A stretch of DNA of 64,000 nt from the NCBI GenBank assembly GCA_017473165.1, contig JAFUNA010000031.1, positions 1-64,000 on the forward strand, in the 5' to 3' direction. Under the pieces are notes generated by a model. That model was not told the origin of the DNA. It worked only from the letters and a program-made list of their open reading frames with translations, and did not search any database. The DNA comes from Clostridia bacterium. Its GTDB lineage: Bacteria > Bacillota > Clostridia > Oscillospirales > Acutalibacteraceae. How positions within the stretch are numbered: the stretch's first letter is position 1; each line of letters starts with the position of its first letter. The translations under genes and the position numbers were made by a program. Of the stretch, positions 7,846 through 16,425 are shown in pieces.

Positions 7846-8767
7846 CAAAAACCGATTCAATAATTTTTCCGCTTTCGGGGGGAGAATAAACCCAATTGTC
7901 AATTCTGCCGTCGGTGATAAAATATTTCGGCGGCCGCACGGGATAATCCGCCTCAAACGCATCAACGATAATCAGCTTGATTTTCATTTTCGAGGGGATA
8001 ATGCTCTTGATATAAACGCTTGCGTGGCTGCCCGCTTCAATTCCCTCCGAATATTCCGCAAGCCCCGCAAGATTCGGTGCAAGCTCAACAAAAATTCCGT
8101 ATTTCTCAACCGAACGCACAATTCCGGGCACGGTTTCGCCGACGCTGAAAAGATTTGCGTTTTCTTCCCATGTGCCCAGCAGCTCCCTGTGGCTGAGGGT
8201 GATTCTGCCGTTTTCGTCAATGCTTTTCACAACCGCAAAAATATTCTGACCGGGCATAAATCTTGCGCTCGGGTGAGGAATTCTTGAAACCGAAATGCTG
8301 TCAATGGGCATGAGTGCACTGATTCCCGAGCCTATGTCGCAGAAAACGCCGAAGCCCTCAATATGAGATACCGTTGCGGGAATAACGTCGCCGGGACGGA
8401 GATTTGCAATGTAGCTTTCGCTGCATTCACGCTGCACCGCACGCCTGCTCAAAACCGCAAGGTCGGCACCGTTTTCGTCGGTGCGGAAGCCCGTGATAAC
8501 AAAGGCAACGGGCTTGTTGACCCGTGAAATAAGGGCGATATCCCTGACCGTTCCTTCCTCAATTCCCACGGCACCCTCGTTTCGGGGAATGATGCCCTTC
8601 ATGCAGCCCAGATCAACGTGAAGATTGTGCTCGCTGTCGCAGCGGGTAACCCTGCCCTCAAGCAGAGCCTCCGCATAATAGGCATCCCGCAATGCAAAGG
8701 GGCTTGAGAGATACCGTTTGTTTTCATCGGTTGTTATTATCTGACCTTCCGGTTTAAAAAGCTTCAT
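7841..8767 (-). CDS. S1 RNA-binding domain protein, three S1 repeats
   Basis: A 308-residue protein with three OB-fold S1 modules: about 35-95 (starting LLEGRVTRCDSEHNLHVDLG), 120-195 (RPGDVIPATVSHIEGFGVFCDIG) and 205-270 (VGETVPGIVRSVEKYGIFVELA). It is shorter than ribosomal protein S1 of proteobacteria (four to six modules) but like S1-related proteins of Clostridia. It should bind single-stranded RNA or the ribosome; which role is not shown. The start follows GGTGGTAAGAA. Repeats flank it on both sides and no gene is co-directional next to it, so it is a stand-alone unit. Its 3' end abuts the repeat cluster, with the stop codon next to the TACGCATT repeats. Confidence 0.88.
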   Translation of the reverse strand: MKLFKPEGQIITTDENKRYLSSPFALRDAYYAEALLEGRVTRCDSEHNLHVDLGCMKGIIPRNEGAVGIEEGTVRDIALISRVNKPVAFVITGFRTDENGADLAVLSRRAVQRECSESYIANLRPGDVIPATVSHIEGFGVFCDIGSGISALMPIDSISVSRIPHPSARFMPGQNIFAVVKSIDENGRITLSHRELLGTWEENANLFSVGETVPGIVRSVEKYGIFVELAPNLAGLAEYSEGIEAGSHASVYIKSIIPSKMKIKLIIVDAFEADYPVRPPKYFITDGRIDNWVYSPPESGKIIESVFE

Positions 8768-8813
8768 TTCTTACCACCGTTCCGCCGCTTTGGCTTAAAT
8801 TTATAGATATTAT

Positions 8814-8940
8814 AGTGAAAAATTAATAATGAAAAGTTAAGGACAGGCTTCGCCTATGACCGACTTATAAAATGGGTTGCGGGCAACGCCCGCCCGAAAC
8901 TCTTCACTCTTCACTTTTAACTATTCACTTTCAGTTTGTA
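8814..8940. repeat. Miniature inverted-repeat-like element
   Basis: The intergenic stretch 8768-9078 has no gene apart from a promoter near 9000. Its left half carries a repeat with imperfect inverted ends rich in GTGAA/TTCAC (GTGAAAAATTAATAATG at 8815 against TTAACTATTCAC near 8920-8935), enclosing the palindromes AGGCTTCGCCT and GCGGGCAACGCCCGC. No transposase or reading frame is present. Confidence 0.6.
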
Positions 8941-8999
8941 TATTATATGCACTCATCTTTCCAAAAAATACTAAAAAAATTAATATCCTGCATATACAT

Positions 9000-9026
9000 T
9001 TGAAACAGTTTATGATATAATATAAT
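9000..9026 (+). promoter_or_regulatory. Likely promoter of the DUF951-prfA-Sua5 operon
   Basis: TTGAAA (9000-9005) is followed by two overlapping TATAAT boxes (9016-9021 and 9021-9026); the second gives a 15-base spacer, short but usable. The next gene starts 53 bases further on. Confidence 0.5.
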
Positions 9027-9078
9027 GTAAAACAGTTTCCAATATTACATATTATTGCTGATTTTCGGAGAGATATTT

Positions 9079-9267
9079 ATGGATGTAAGAGTCGGAGATA
9101 CCCTTATTATGAAAAAACCTCATCCCTGCGGCGAAAATAAGTTTGCGGTTTTGCGAATCGGTGCGGATTTCCGCATAAGATGCGTCAAGTGCGGCAGGGA
9201 AGTTATGCTCGAAAGAGTCAAGGTTGAGAAAAATATAAAAAAAATCATCCGTGAGGACGGGGAATAA
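9079..9267 (+). CDS. DUF951 family small protein
   Basis: A 62-residue protein beginning [18 protein letters not shown]. The pattern of a basic N-terminal strand, HPCG, then [14 protein letters not shown] fits the DUF951 family of Firmicutes. Cysteines at HPCG and CVKCG may form a small zinc site. The start ATG 9079 follows CGGAGAG; upstream in-frame codons lack a ribosome site. It lies two bases before prfA, so the two are translated from one message, an arrangement seen in related Clostridia. The molecular role is unknown. Confidence 0.88.
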   Translation: MDVRVGDTLIMKKPHPCGENKFAVLRIGADFRIRCVKCGREVMLERVKVEKNIKKIIREDGE

Positions 9268-9269
9268 TT

Positions 9270-10343
9270 ATGCTTGAAAAATTGGTTAAGGTTGAGGAGC
9301 GTTTTGAGGATATCAACGCAAGGCTCTGCGAGAGCGACGTTGTTTCCGACATGGCTCAATATAAAAAGCTTATGCAGGAGCTGAAGGTTTTAACCCCCAT
9401 TGTTGAAAAATACCGCCAGCTCAAGGCTGCACAGGAAACCCGTGCCGAGGCAAGGGAAATGCTTGATGCGGGCGGAATGGAAAAGGATTTCCGTGAGATG
9501 GTGCAGGAGGAATACGAGGAAGCGGGCAGACAGATTGAGGTCTGCGGCGAGGAGCTGAAAATTCTGCTTTTGCCCCGTGACCCCAATGACGACAAGAACG
9601 TTATTGTTGAAATCAGAGGCGGCGCAGGCGGCGAAGAGGCTTCGCTTTTTGCGGGTGTCTTATACAGAATGTATTCCATGTACGGCGAAACAAAGGGCTG
9701 GAAATCCGAGATTATGAACTCAAATCCCACGGAACTTGGCGGATTCAAGGAAATCAGCTTTATGATTGAGGGAGAGGGAGCATATTCACGCCTTAAATTT
9801 GAAAGCGGTGTTCACCGAGTTCAGCGTGTGCCCGAAACCGAAAGTCAAGGCAGAATTCATACCTCAACGGTAACCGTCGCTGTGCTTCCCGAGGCGGAGG
9901 AGGTTGACGTTGAAATCAATCCCGCCGATTTGCAGATAGACACCTACCGTTCGGGCGGTGCAGGAGGTCAGCACGTTAACAAAACCGAGAGTGCAATCCG
10001 AATTACCCACCTTCCCACGGGCACGGTTGTTGAGTGTCAGGACGAACGCAGTCAGCACAAGAATAAGGACAGGGCGATGAAAATTCTCCGTTCGAAAATT
10101 CTTGAGGCTGAAAGGGAAAAGCAGCATGATGCCATTGCGGGTGAAAGACGAGCACAGGTCGGCACGGGCGACAGAAGCGAGAGAATCCGCACATATAATT
10201 ATCCCCAGGGCAGAGTCAGCGACCACAGAATAAATCTTACCCTCTACAAAATCGACGCCATTCTTAACGGCGACCTTGATGAAATTATTGACGCACTCAT
10301 AACCGCCGATACAGCGGAGAAGCTGAAAGCAGATACGGAATAA
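9270..10343 (+). CDS. prfA: Peptide chain release factor 1
   Basis: A 357-residue class I release factor, the usual RF1 length. It carries the catalytic [15 protein letters not shown] loop that triggers peptidyl-tRNA hydrolysis, and the stop-codon reading tripeptide in the RF1 form PxT ([15 protein letters not shown]), which reads UAA and [18 protein letters not shown] after GGQ is also RF1-like. There is no internal frameshift, unlike prfB. It sits between DUF951 (two bases upstream) and the Sua5-CoaE fusion (two bases downstream), so the three form a tight operon. It acts in the ribosomal A site. Confidence 0.97.
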   Translation: MLEKLVKVEERFEDINARLCESDVVSDMAQYKKLMQELKVLTPIVEKYRQLKAAQETRAEAREMLDAGGMEKDFREMVQEEYEEAGRQIEVCGEELKILLLPRDPNDDKNVIVEIRGGAGGEEASLFAGVLYRMYSMYGETKGWKSEIMNSNPTELGGFKEISFMIEGEGAYSRLKFESGVHRVQRVPETESQGRIHTSTVTVAVLPEAEEVDVEINPADLQIDTYRSGGAGGQHVNKTESAIRITHLPTGTVVECQDERSQHKNKDRAMKILRSKILEAEREKQHDAIAGERRAQVGTGDRSERIRTYNYPQGRVSDHRINLTLYKIDAILNGDLDEIIDALITADTAEKLKADTE

Positions 10344-10345
10344 AT

Positions 10346-11932
10346 ATGAAAACACTTTATTTGAAATCAGATGATAAAAAATCAATACAGACCGCTGCGG
10401 AAATTTTGCAAAACGGCGGTCTTGTTGCCATACCGACAGAAACGGTCTACGGACTTGCGGCGAATGCACTCGACAGCGAGGCGGTAAAGAAAATTTTCAT
10501 CGCCAAGGGCAGACCGCAGGATAATCCGCTGATTGTCCATGTTTCTTCGATTGAGGAAATAGAGCCTCTTGTTGAAAAAATCGACCCGAGGGCATATGCT
10601 CTTGCGGAAAAATACTGGCCCGGTCCGCTCACAATAATAATGAAAAAGTCGGATAAAATTCCTGCCGAGGTGAGTGCGGGGCTTGATACCGTTGCAATCC
10701 GGATGCCCTCCCATGAATGTGCAAGGGCGATTATTTCCGCATCGGGACTTCCCCTTGCCGCACCGAGCGCAAACGCATCGGGCAGACCCAGCCCCACAAA
10801 GGCGGCTCATGTTGTTGAGGACCTTGACGGCAGAATTGATGCCGTTGTTGACGGCGGCGAAAGCGATGTAGGCGTTGAGTCAACGGTTGTGACCCTCTGC
10901 ACCGACCCTCCCACACTTCTCCGACCCGGCGGAATAACTCCGCAGCAGCTCATTGACGTTTTGGGTGAAATCGAAATTTCCCACGCCGTTTATGAAAAGC
11001 TCAAAGAGGGCGAAAAGGTGCAGTCGCCGGGCATGAAATATAAGCACTATGCCCCGAAAGCACAGGTTACAATCATAAAAGGCAGCTTTGAACAATACAA
11101 AAAATTTCTGCTTGCCCAGAGGGATACGGTTTGTGCCGTGTGCTTTGAGGGAGAGGGAAAGCACTTTGAAAAATACATAGAATACGGCAGAGAGAGCGAC
11201 GAATTGTCGCAGGCACACAGCATTTTTGATGCTCTGCGTGAGGTTGATGCCATGGGCTGCAGGCGTGCGTTTGTACGCTGCCCCGTTTCCGACGGCGTGG
11301 GTCTTGCGGTTTATAACCGTCTGCTCCGCTCGGCGGCATTCAGAGTTATCGACCTTGACATAAAAATTCCCGTAATCGGGCTGACAGGTCAGACGGGTGC
11401 GGGCAAAACATCCGTCGGAGCAATGCTCAAAGATAAGGGATATGCGATTGTTGACACGGATATCCTTGCCCGAAAAGCCGTGGAAAATCCCGAAGTGCTC
11501 GGAATGCTTGCGGCACGCTTCGGGGATGATATAATCAAAAACGGCGTGCTTGACCGCCGAGAGCTTGCAAGACGTGCCTTTGCCGATAAGGAGGGCTCCG
11601 AGGCACTCAATGCAATAACCCATCCCGAAATAACCCGCCTTGCGGTTGAGGAAATTCATCTTGCAGAGGAAAACGGTGCAAGAGCGGCGGTTATCGATGC
11701 GGCATTGCTGTTTGACAGCTGTCTTGCTGCCCTGTGCGATAAAAATATCAGCGTTGTTGCCGATGAAAACGAGCGTCTTGAAAGAATCATGAAGCGTGAT
11801 TCAATTTCAGAAGAAGACGCCCTTCTCCGAATAAAAGCCCAGCCTCCCGTGGAATATTATATTGAAAAAGCGGATATTGTTATTAATAACAACGCAGGCG
11901 ACGATTTGCAAAATCAGCTGGCAAGGCTTTGA
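10346..11932 (+). CDS. Fusion: threonylcarbamoyl-AMP synthase (Sua5/YwlC) + dephospho-CoA kinase
   Basis: A 528-residue bifunctional protein. Residues about 1-335 are Sua5-type threonylcarbamoyl-AMP synthase, which makes the intermediate for the t6A37 tRNA modification: VAIPTETVYGLAANA, the KGRPQDNPLIVH signature, APSANASGRPSPT, and the Sua5 C-terminal part beginning after GMKYKHYAPKAQ. Residues about 340-528 are dephospho-CoA kinase (CoaE), last step of coenzyme A synthesis: P-loop GLTGQTGAGKTS (about 345-356), DTDILARK, RRELARRAF, and DAALLFDS. Both halves keep their motifs and the frame is continuous, so it is a natural fusion. The start ATG lies two bases after prfA. CoaE is normally a separate gene; its fusion here is unusual. 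Confidence 0.9.
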   Translation: MKTLYLKSDDKKSIQTAAEILQNGGLVAIPTETVYGLAANALDSEAVKKIFIAKGRPQDNPLIVHVSSIEEIEPLVEKIDPRAYALAEKYWPGPLTIIMKKSDKIPAEVSAGLDTVAIRMPSHECARAIISASGLPLAAPSANASGRPSPTKAAHVVEDLDGRIDAVVDGGESDVGVESTVVTLCTDPPTLLRPGGITPQQLIDVLGEIEISHAVYEKLKEGEKVQSPGMKYKHYAPKAQVTIIKGSFEQYKKFLLAQRDTVCAVCFEGEGKHFEKYIEYGRESDELSQAHSIFDALREVDAMGCRRAFVRCPVSDGVGLAVYNRLLRSAAFRVIDLDIKIPVIGLTGQTGAGKTSVGAMLKDKGYAIVDTDILARKAVENPEVLGMLAARFGDDIIKNGVLDRRELARRAFADKEGSEALNAITHPEITRLAVEEIHLAEENGARAAVIDAALLFDSCLAALCDKNISVVADENERLERIMKRDSISEEDALLRIKAQPPVEYYIEKADIVINNNAGDDLQNQLARL

Positions 11933-11943
11933 AAGGAAACCAC

Positions 11944-12507
11944 ATGACATTTAAGGGCAAAATCAAAACGGCAATTATAATAATCATATCGGCGGCGGTG
12001 CTTTTTGCGGCGTTTGCGGTTACGGGTAAGAGCGTTATGAAGCTTGTCTACCCGATAAAATACAGCGAATATGTTGAAAAATACTCCGCCGAATTCGGAA
12101 TTGACAAAAATCTGCTTTATGCGGTAATCAAAACCGAAAGCTCCTTTAATCCCGATGCGGTTTCAAATGCCGATGCCGTCGGTCTGACCCAGATAACCCC
12201 CGAAACTCTCGATTGGATTAAATTCAGACTGGGTGAAGAGGATGTCGAGGCAGACCTTCATGACCCCGAAACCTCAATCCGATACGGTGCATTTCTTATT
12301 GGGTATCTCCTTGATGAATTTCAGAGTACAGACACCGCCGCTGCGGCATATCATGCAGGCATGAACAGGGTCAAGGGCTGGCTGGAGGACAAAAATCTTT
12401 CGTCTGACGGAAAAACTCTTTCTGAAATTCCTATTCCCGAAACCGCACATTATGTCAGAAAAATAAATAAAGCGTTGAACGCATATAATAATTTGTATAA
12501 CAGTTGA
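11944..12507 (+). CDS. Membrane-anchored lytic transglycosylase
   Basis: A 187-residue protein with an N-terminal signal anchor (about residues 8-28) and a soluble lytic transglycosylase (SLT, lysozyme-like) domain. The catalytic glutamate is in AVIKTESSFNPDAVS, followed by DAVGLTQITPETLDW and the AAYHAGMNRVKGWL motif. It cleaves peptidoglycan glycan strands outside the membrane. The start is ATG 11944, after GAAAGGAAACC. It follows the Sua5-CoaE stop by 11 bases and precedes an aminopeptidase by 13, so it is part of the same run. Confidence 0.93.
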   Translation: MTFKGKIKTAIIIIISAAVLFAAFAVTGKSVMKLVYPIKYSEYVEKYSAEFGIDKNLLYAVIKTESSFNPDAVSNADAVGLTQITPETLDWIKFRLGEEDVEADLHDPETSIRYGAFLIGYLLDEFQSTDTAAAAYHAGMNRVKGWLEDKNLSSDGKTLSEIPIPETAHYVRKINKALNAYNNLYNS

Positions 12508-12520
12508 AAGGACGATAAAT

Positions 12521-13921
12521 ATGAGCGAGAAAACACAGGCAGAAATCCTCAAGGAGCAGCTTTTTGCAACAAGCGACCATGCGTCATATACCTGTGACGA
12601 TGCGGAAATTGCACAGGCTGATGCTTTTTGCGAGGACTACAAAAAGTTTCTTGACATCTGCAAAACCGAGCGTGAAGCAGCCGCATATGTGAAAGCTCTT
12701 GCGGAGAAAGAGGGCTATAAGCCCTTTGACCCCAAGGCAAGCTACAAGGCGGGCGACAAGGTTTATTCGGACATTCATTCAAAGGCTCTCATTCTCTGCA
12801 CATTTGGCACGGAAAGCCTTGAAAAGGGTGCAAAAATCGTTGCATCCCATATCGATTCACCCCGTCTTGACCTCAAGCCCAACCCCCTCTATGAGGATTC
12901 GGAGCTTGCACTTTTCAAGACCCACTACTACGGAGGAATCAAGAAATATCAGTGGACTGCAATTCCTCTTGCACTTCACGGAGTTATTTACCGCAAGGAC
13001 GGCAGCTGTGTGACTGTATCACTCGGCGAGGATGAGGGCGACCCGCAGTTTGTTGTAACCGATTTGCTTCCCCATCTTGACAAAAAGCAGGCAAACAGAC
13101 CTCTTGACGAGGCGATTGCGGGCGAGGACCTCAATATTCTTGTCGGCAGCAGACCCTTCGGCAAGGATAAGGGCAGCGAAATGGTGAAGCTCAACATTAT
13201 GAAGCTTCTCAACGAAAAATACGGTATCGTTGAGGCGGATTTCCTCAGTGCAGAGCTTGAAATGGTGCCCGCTTTCAAGGCAAGGGACATCGGCTTTGAC
13301 CGCTCGCTTATCGGCTCCTACGGTCACGATGACAGAGTTTGTGCTTATCCCTCGGTTATGGCAGCCTTTGCCGCAGCCGCACCGAAATACACTTCCGTAA
13401 CCGTTATCACCGACAAGGAAGAGGTCGGTTCCGACGGCAACACGGGACTTCATTCCGCATTCCTCAAGCATTTTATCGCCGATATCGCCGCAACACAGGG
13501 TCTTAACGGCAGAGATGTGCTCCGTGCGTCGGAATGCCTTTCGGCAGACGTTAACGCAGGCTTTGACCCCACTTATCCCTCCGTTCATGACAAGCTCAAT
13601 GCGGCACGTCTTAACAAGGGCATTGTTGTAACGAAATATACGGGCTCAAGAGGAAAGAGCAGCACGAACGATGCAAACGCAGAGTTCATGGCAAAAATCC
13701 GCAGTCTTTTTGACGGCGAAAAGGTTGCATGGCAGACAGGCGAGCTTGGCAAGGTTGACGAAGGCGGCGGCGGAACGGTTGCAAAATATGTTGCAAACCT
13801 CGGCGTTGAGGTTGTTGATGTCGGCGTGCCCGTGCTTTCAATGCACGCACCCTTTGAAATCGTTGCAAAGCTTGATGTTTATATGGCATTCAAGGGCTTT
13901 AAAGCGTTCCTTGAGCAGTAA
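12521..13921 (+). CDS. M18 family aminopeptidase
   Basis: A 466-residue metallo-aminopeptidase of family M18 (aspartyl aminopeptidase/aminopeptidase I type), cytosolic, releasing N-terminal residues from peptides. Metal and catalytic elements are visible: ASHIDSPRLDLK (first His and Asp), GHDDRVCAYP, the DKEEVGSDG pair of acidic residues and the last His in LSMHAPFEI. The length fits the family. The start follows GAAAGGACGATAAAT. It is the last gene of the operon; two hairpins follow (14043-14070, 14116-14157). Confidence 0.92.
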   Translation: MSEKTQAEILKEQLFATSDHASYTCDDAEIAQADAFCEDYKKFLDICKTEREAAAYVKALAEKEGYKPFDPKASYKAGDKVYSDIHSKALILCTFGTESLEKGAKIVASHIDSPRLDLKPNPLYEDSELALFKTHYYGGIKKYQWTAIPLALHGVIYRKDGSCVTVSLGEDEGDPQFVVTDLLPHLDKKQANRPLDEAIAGEDLNILVGSRPFGKDKGSEMVKLNIMKLLNEKYGIVEADFLSAELEMVPAFKARDIGFDRSLIGSYGHDDRVCAYPSVMAAFAAAAPKYTSVTVITDKEEVGSDGNTGLHSAFLKHFIADIAATQGLNGRDVLRASECLSADVNAGFDPTYPSVHDKLNAARLNKGIVVTKYTGSRGKSSTNDANAEFMAKIRSLFDGEKVAWQTGELGKVDEGGGGTVAKYVANLGVEVVDVGVPVLSMHAPFEIVAKLDVYMAFKGFKAFLEQ

Positions 13922-14042
13922 AAGCAATTGATTTGGGCAAAGAGTTAAAAATGTGCAAAAAATGCTGAATTTGTCGATTTGTTTACAATTTGTTCACATT
14001 TCTACAACAAAACCAAAGCAATGATACAATATTATACAGATA

Positions 14043-14070
14043 AGCGAAAAAATGTAGGTTTTCGCTTTTA
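14043..14070 (+). terminator. First hairpin downstream of the M18 peptidase
   Basis: AGCGAAAA (14043-14050) pairs perfectly with TTTTCGCT (14059-14066) and is followed by TTTAC. It is a short weak terminator for the operon ending at 13921, or part of the leader of the next gene. Confidence 0.5.
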
Positions 14071-14115
14071 CAAATGACAGCTTCTTTTTTCATTTTTATT
14101 TTCTCTTTCCCCAAC

Positions 14116-14157
14116 GCACTGCCGAATGCTGCACACGTTCGGCAGTGCAACTTTTTT
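14116..14157 (+). promoter_or_regulatory. Terminator-like attenuator directly before the M24 peptidase gene
   Basis: GCACTGCCGAA (14116-14126) pairs perfectly over 11 bases with TTCGGCAGTGC (14138-14148), then AAC and TTTTTT (14152-14157). Only three bases separate the T run from the ACGAGGAAAA ribosome region (14161) of the next gene, leaving no space for a promoter. Transcription of that gene must therefore pass this terminator. A -10-like TACAAT (14025-14030) without a good -35 box is the best upstream candidate. Confidence 0.65.
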
Positions 14158-14174
14158 ATAACGAGGAAAATCAA

Positions 14175-15236
14175 ATGGACAAAATAAAAAAATTACAATC
14201 AACCCTTGAAAACGGGTGTGCTTATCTTGTTTCATCGCCCGAAAACCGCCGTTATCTGACGGAATTTCCTTCGTCTGACGGCTATGTGTTTGTAACAAAA
14301 ACCGAGGCGGTGTTTCTTATCGACAGCCGCTATATCGAGGCGGCTCAAAAAAACGCAAAGGGCTGCACCGATATTGTTATGCTGACTTCTCTGTCGGCAC
14401 AGCTGCACGAAATAATTGAAAACCTCGGCATAAAAACCGTTTATACCGAGTCTGAAAAATTGAGCGTTTCGGAATTCTGCAATTTCTGCAAAATCATTCC
14501 CTGCGAATGCCTTGCGGAAAAGGCGGATGATGCAATAAATGCTCTCCGCCGCCGTAAAAGCGAAACGGAAAAGCAGAAAATTCTTGCCGCACAGGCGATT
14601 GCCGAAAAGGCGTTTGACCATATTCTCGGCTTCATCAAAGAGGGCGTCACCGAGCGTGAAATTGCTCTCACACTCGACTTTTTCATGCTGAAAAACGGTG
14701 CGGAAGCAATTTCCTTTGAAACAATTGCGGTCAGCGGCAAAAATTCATCCATGCCCCACGGCGTACCCTCGGACAAAAAAATTGAAAAGGGCGATTTCAT
14801 CACCATGGATTACGGTGCGGTTGTTGACGGCTACCACAGCGACATGACAAGAACCGTTGCCGTCGGAGAGGTTTCCTCAAAGCAGGCAGAGGTCTATGAA
14901 ACCGTGCTCGCCGCACAGAAAAAGAGCCTTGAAATCCTCAAAGCGGGTGTTTCGGGCTTTGATGCCGATGCTGCCGCAAGGGATGTTATCAAAAATGCAG
15001 GCTACGGTGAATTTTTCGGTCACGGCACGGGTCACGGCGTTGGAATCGAAATCCACGAGCAGCCCCGACTGTCGCCGAAAAGCAAGCAGATTCTCGAAAT
15101 CGGCGATGTTGTGACCGTTGAGCCGGGCATTTATCTGCCCTCCGAATTCGGTGTTCGCATCGAAGATATGGCTTTTATCACCGAAAACGGCTGCGAAAAC
15201 CTCACAAAATCACCCAAAAATCTTATAATTCTTTAA
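14175..15236 (+). CDS. M24 family metallopeptidase (Xaa-Pro aminopeptidase type)
   Basis: A 353-residue two-domain enzyme. Residues about 1-120 are the creatinase-like N-terminal domain (AYLVSSPENRRYLTEF); the rest is the pita-bread catalytic domain. Dinuclear metal ligands are visible: ITMDYGAVVDGYHSDMTRT (two Asp), GHGTGHGVGIEIHEQP (His), TVEPGIYLPSEFGVRIED (two Glu). The family removes residues preceding proline from peptides in the cytosol. The start ATG 14175 follows ACGAGGAAAA. Its leader contains a strong terminator immediately upstream, suggesting controlled readthrough. It ends 97 bases before efp, which has its own promoter. Confidence 0.93.
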   Translation: MDKIKKLQSTLENGCAYLVSSPENRRYLTEFPSSDGYVFVTKTEAVFLIDSRYIEAAQKNAKGCTDIVMLTSLSAQLHEIIENLGIKTVYTESEKLSVSEFCNFCKIIPCECLAEKADDAINALRRRKSETEKQKILAAQAIAEKAFDHILGFIKEGVTEREIALTLDFFMLKNGAEAISFETIAVSGKNSSMPHGVPSDKKIEKGDFITMDYGAVVDGYHSDMTRTVAVGEVSSKQAEVYETVLAAQKKSLEILKAGVSGFDADAAARDVIKNAGYGEFFGHGTGHGVGIEIHEQPRLSPKSKQILEIGDVVTVEPGIYLPSEFGVRIEDMAFITENGCENLTKSPKNLIIL

Positions 15237-15263
15237 TCAGAGCCGATAATTCATAAAAAAGAC

Positions 15264-15292
15264 TTGAAAAATTAAAGTGAATAGTATAAAAT
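15264..15292 (+). promoter_or_regulatory. Promoter of efp
   Basis: TTGAAA (15264-15269) and TAAAAT (15287-15292) with a 17-base spacer; the leader to the efp start is about 35 nt. Confidence 0.7.
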
Positions 15293-15333
15293 ATCTGTGA
15301 TAACATATAAACATTGTAAGGAGAAATAAAACT

Positions 15334-15891
15334 ATGGTATCAGCAGGCGATTTCAGAAACGGCGTAACCTTCGAAATGGAAGGTCAGGTTTATCAGATTA
15401 TCGAATTCCAGCACGTTAAGCCCGGCAAAGGTGCTGCTTTCGTAAGAACAAAGATCAGAAACGTTATCGGCGGTGCTGTTGTTGAGCGTACCTTCAACCC
15501 CACCGACAAGTTCCCCACCGCTTATATTGAGCGCAAGGAAATGGAATATTCATATGAAGACGGCGGTCTTTACTACTTCATGGACCCCGAAACCTATGAC
15601 ATGGTTCCCATCGGTGCAGATACACTTCCCGAAAACTTCAAGTTTGTTAAGGAAAACGAAACCTGCCGTGTTCTTTCATACAAGGGCAGCGTATTCGGCG
15701 TTGAACCCCCCAACTCCGTTACTCTTCAGGTAACAAAGACAGACCCCGGCTTCGCAGGCAACACTGCAACAAACGCAACAAAGCCCGCAACTCTTGAAAC
15801 CGGTGCAGAGGTTAAGGTTCCTCTCTTCATCGACGAGGGCGAAATGATTGTTGTTGATACACGCACAGGCGAATATCTCAGCCGCGCATAA
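15334..15891 (+). CDS. efp: Elongation factor P
   Basis: A 185-residue three-domain protein of standard length. EF-P binds next to the P-site tRNA and relieves stalling at proline runs. The N-terminal KOW-like domain carries the loop FQHVKPGKGAAFVRTKIRN, whose lysine (PGKG) is the position modified in many bacteria; the C-terminal OB domains include EVKVPLFIDEGEMIVVDTRTG. Start ATG 15334 follows AAGGAGAAA. Codon use is highly biased, as expected for an abundant factor. It is followed 30 bases later by a CD1247-like gene in the same direction. Confidence 0.97.
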   Translation: MVSAGDFRNGVTFEMEGQVYQIIEFQHVKPGKGAAFVRTKIRNVIGGAVVERTFNPTDKFPTAYIERKEMEYSYEDGGLYYFMDPETYDMVPIGADTLPENFKFVKENETCRVLSYKGSVFGVEPPNSVTLQVTKTDPGFAGNTATNATKPATLETGAEVKVPLFIDEGEMIVVDTRTGEYLSRA

Positions 15892-15921
15892 TCAATAAAC
15901 ATTTTTATGGAGGACAAAGAA

Positions 15922-16341
15922 ATGATTGAAAAAAAGGTTGCATATCTTAAGGGTCTTGCAGAAGGTCTTGCACTTGACGAAAACAAGCCCGAAACAAAGA
16001 TTATCAACGCAATGCTCGATGTTCTTGATGAGCTTGCAATGTCGGTAACCGACCTTGAAGATGCCATGGATATCTTCTCGGAGCAGCTTGATGCAGTTGA
16101 CGAAGACCTCGACGAGCTTGAAAACTTCGTTTATGAAGAGCTTGACGATTGCTGCTGCGACGATTGCGACTGCGATGACGACGAAGAAGAATATTATGAC
16201 GTTGAATGCCCCAGCTGCGGCGAGGTTATCTGCGTTGACAGAGATATTCTTGAAGAAGGCAGCATCAACTGCCCCCAGTGCAACGAGCTCCTCGAGTTTG
16301 AGGTTGAGTGCGATTGCGACTGCGACGATTGCGAAGACTAA
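15922..16341 (+). CDS. CD1247-like protein with acidic, cysteine-rich zinc-binding tail
   Basis: A 139-residue protein. Residues 1-75 form an acidic helical domain (MIEKKVAYLKGLAEGLALDE) matching the N-terminal domain of the CD1247 family in Clostridia. Then comes a D/C-rich stretch (DDCCCDDCDCDDDEEE), a zinc-ribbon-like pair CPSCGEVICVDRDI and CPQCNELLEF, and a second C/D run at the end. The start is ATG 15922, after TGGAGGAC; the earlier ATG 15907 overlaps that site. It is probably co-transcribed with efp and ends at a good terminator. Function is unknown; metal binding is the likely property. Confidence 0.85.
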   Translation: MIEKKVAYLKGLAEGLALDENKPETKIINAMLDVLDELAMSVTDLEDAMDIFSEQLDAVDEDLDELENFVYEELDDCCCDDCDCDDDEEEYYDVECPSCGEVICVDRDILEEGSINCPQCNELLEFEVECDCDCDDCED

Positions 16342-16353
16342 TCAATAAAAATT

Positions 16354-16387
16354 ATCCGCTCCGTTTTTCGGGGCGGATTTTTGTTTT
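16354..16387 (+). terminator. Terminator after the CD1247-like gene
   Basis: ATCCGCTCCG (16354-16363) pairs with CGGGGCGGAT (16369-16378, one T-G) around TTTTT and is followed by TTTGTTTTT. Confidence 0.92.
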
Positions 16388-16391
16388 TGTG

Positions 16392-16420
16392 TTGAAGTAT
16401 TTTTGGTTTTGTGATATCAT
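16392..16420 (+). promoter_or_regulatory. Possible promoter of the GPH symporter gene
   Basis: TTGAAG (16392-16397) and TATCAT (16415-16420) with a 17-base spacer. If used, the hairpin array that follows would form a leader of about 175 nt on the symporter message. Confidence 0.45.
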
Positions 16421-16425
16421 ATATC

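Noticed and set aside
9055..9078. Earlier start for the DUF951 protein
   Set aside because: No ribosome site; CGGAGAG precedes ATG 9079.
12988..13588. Minus-strand frames within the M18 aminopeptidase
   Set aside because: Shadows of a well-supported enzyme gene.
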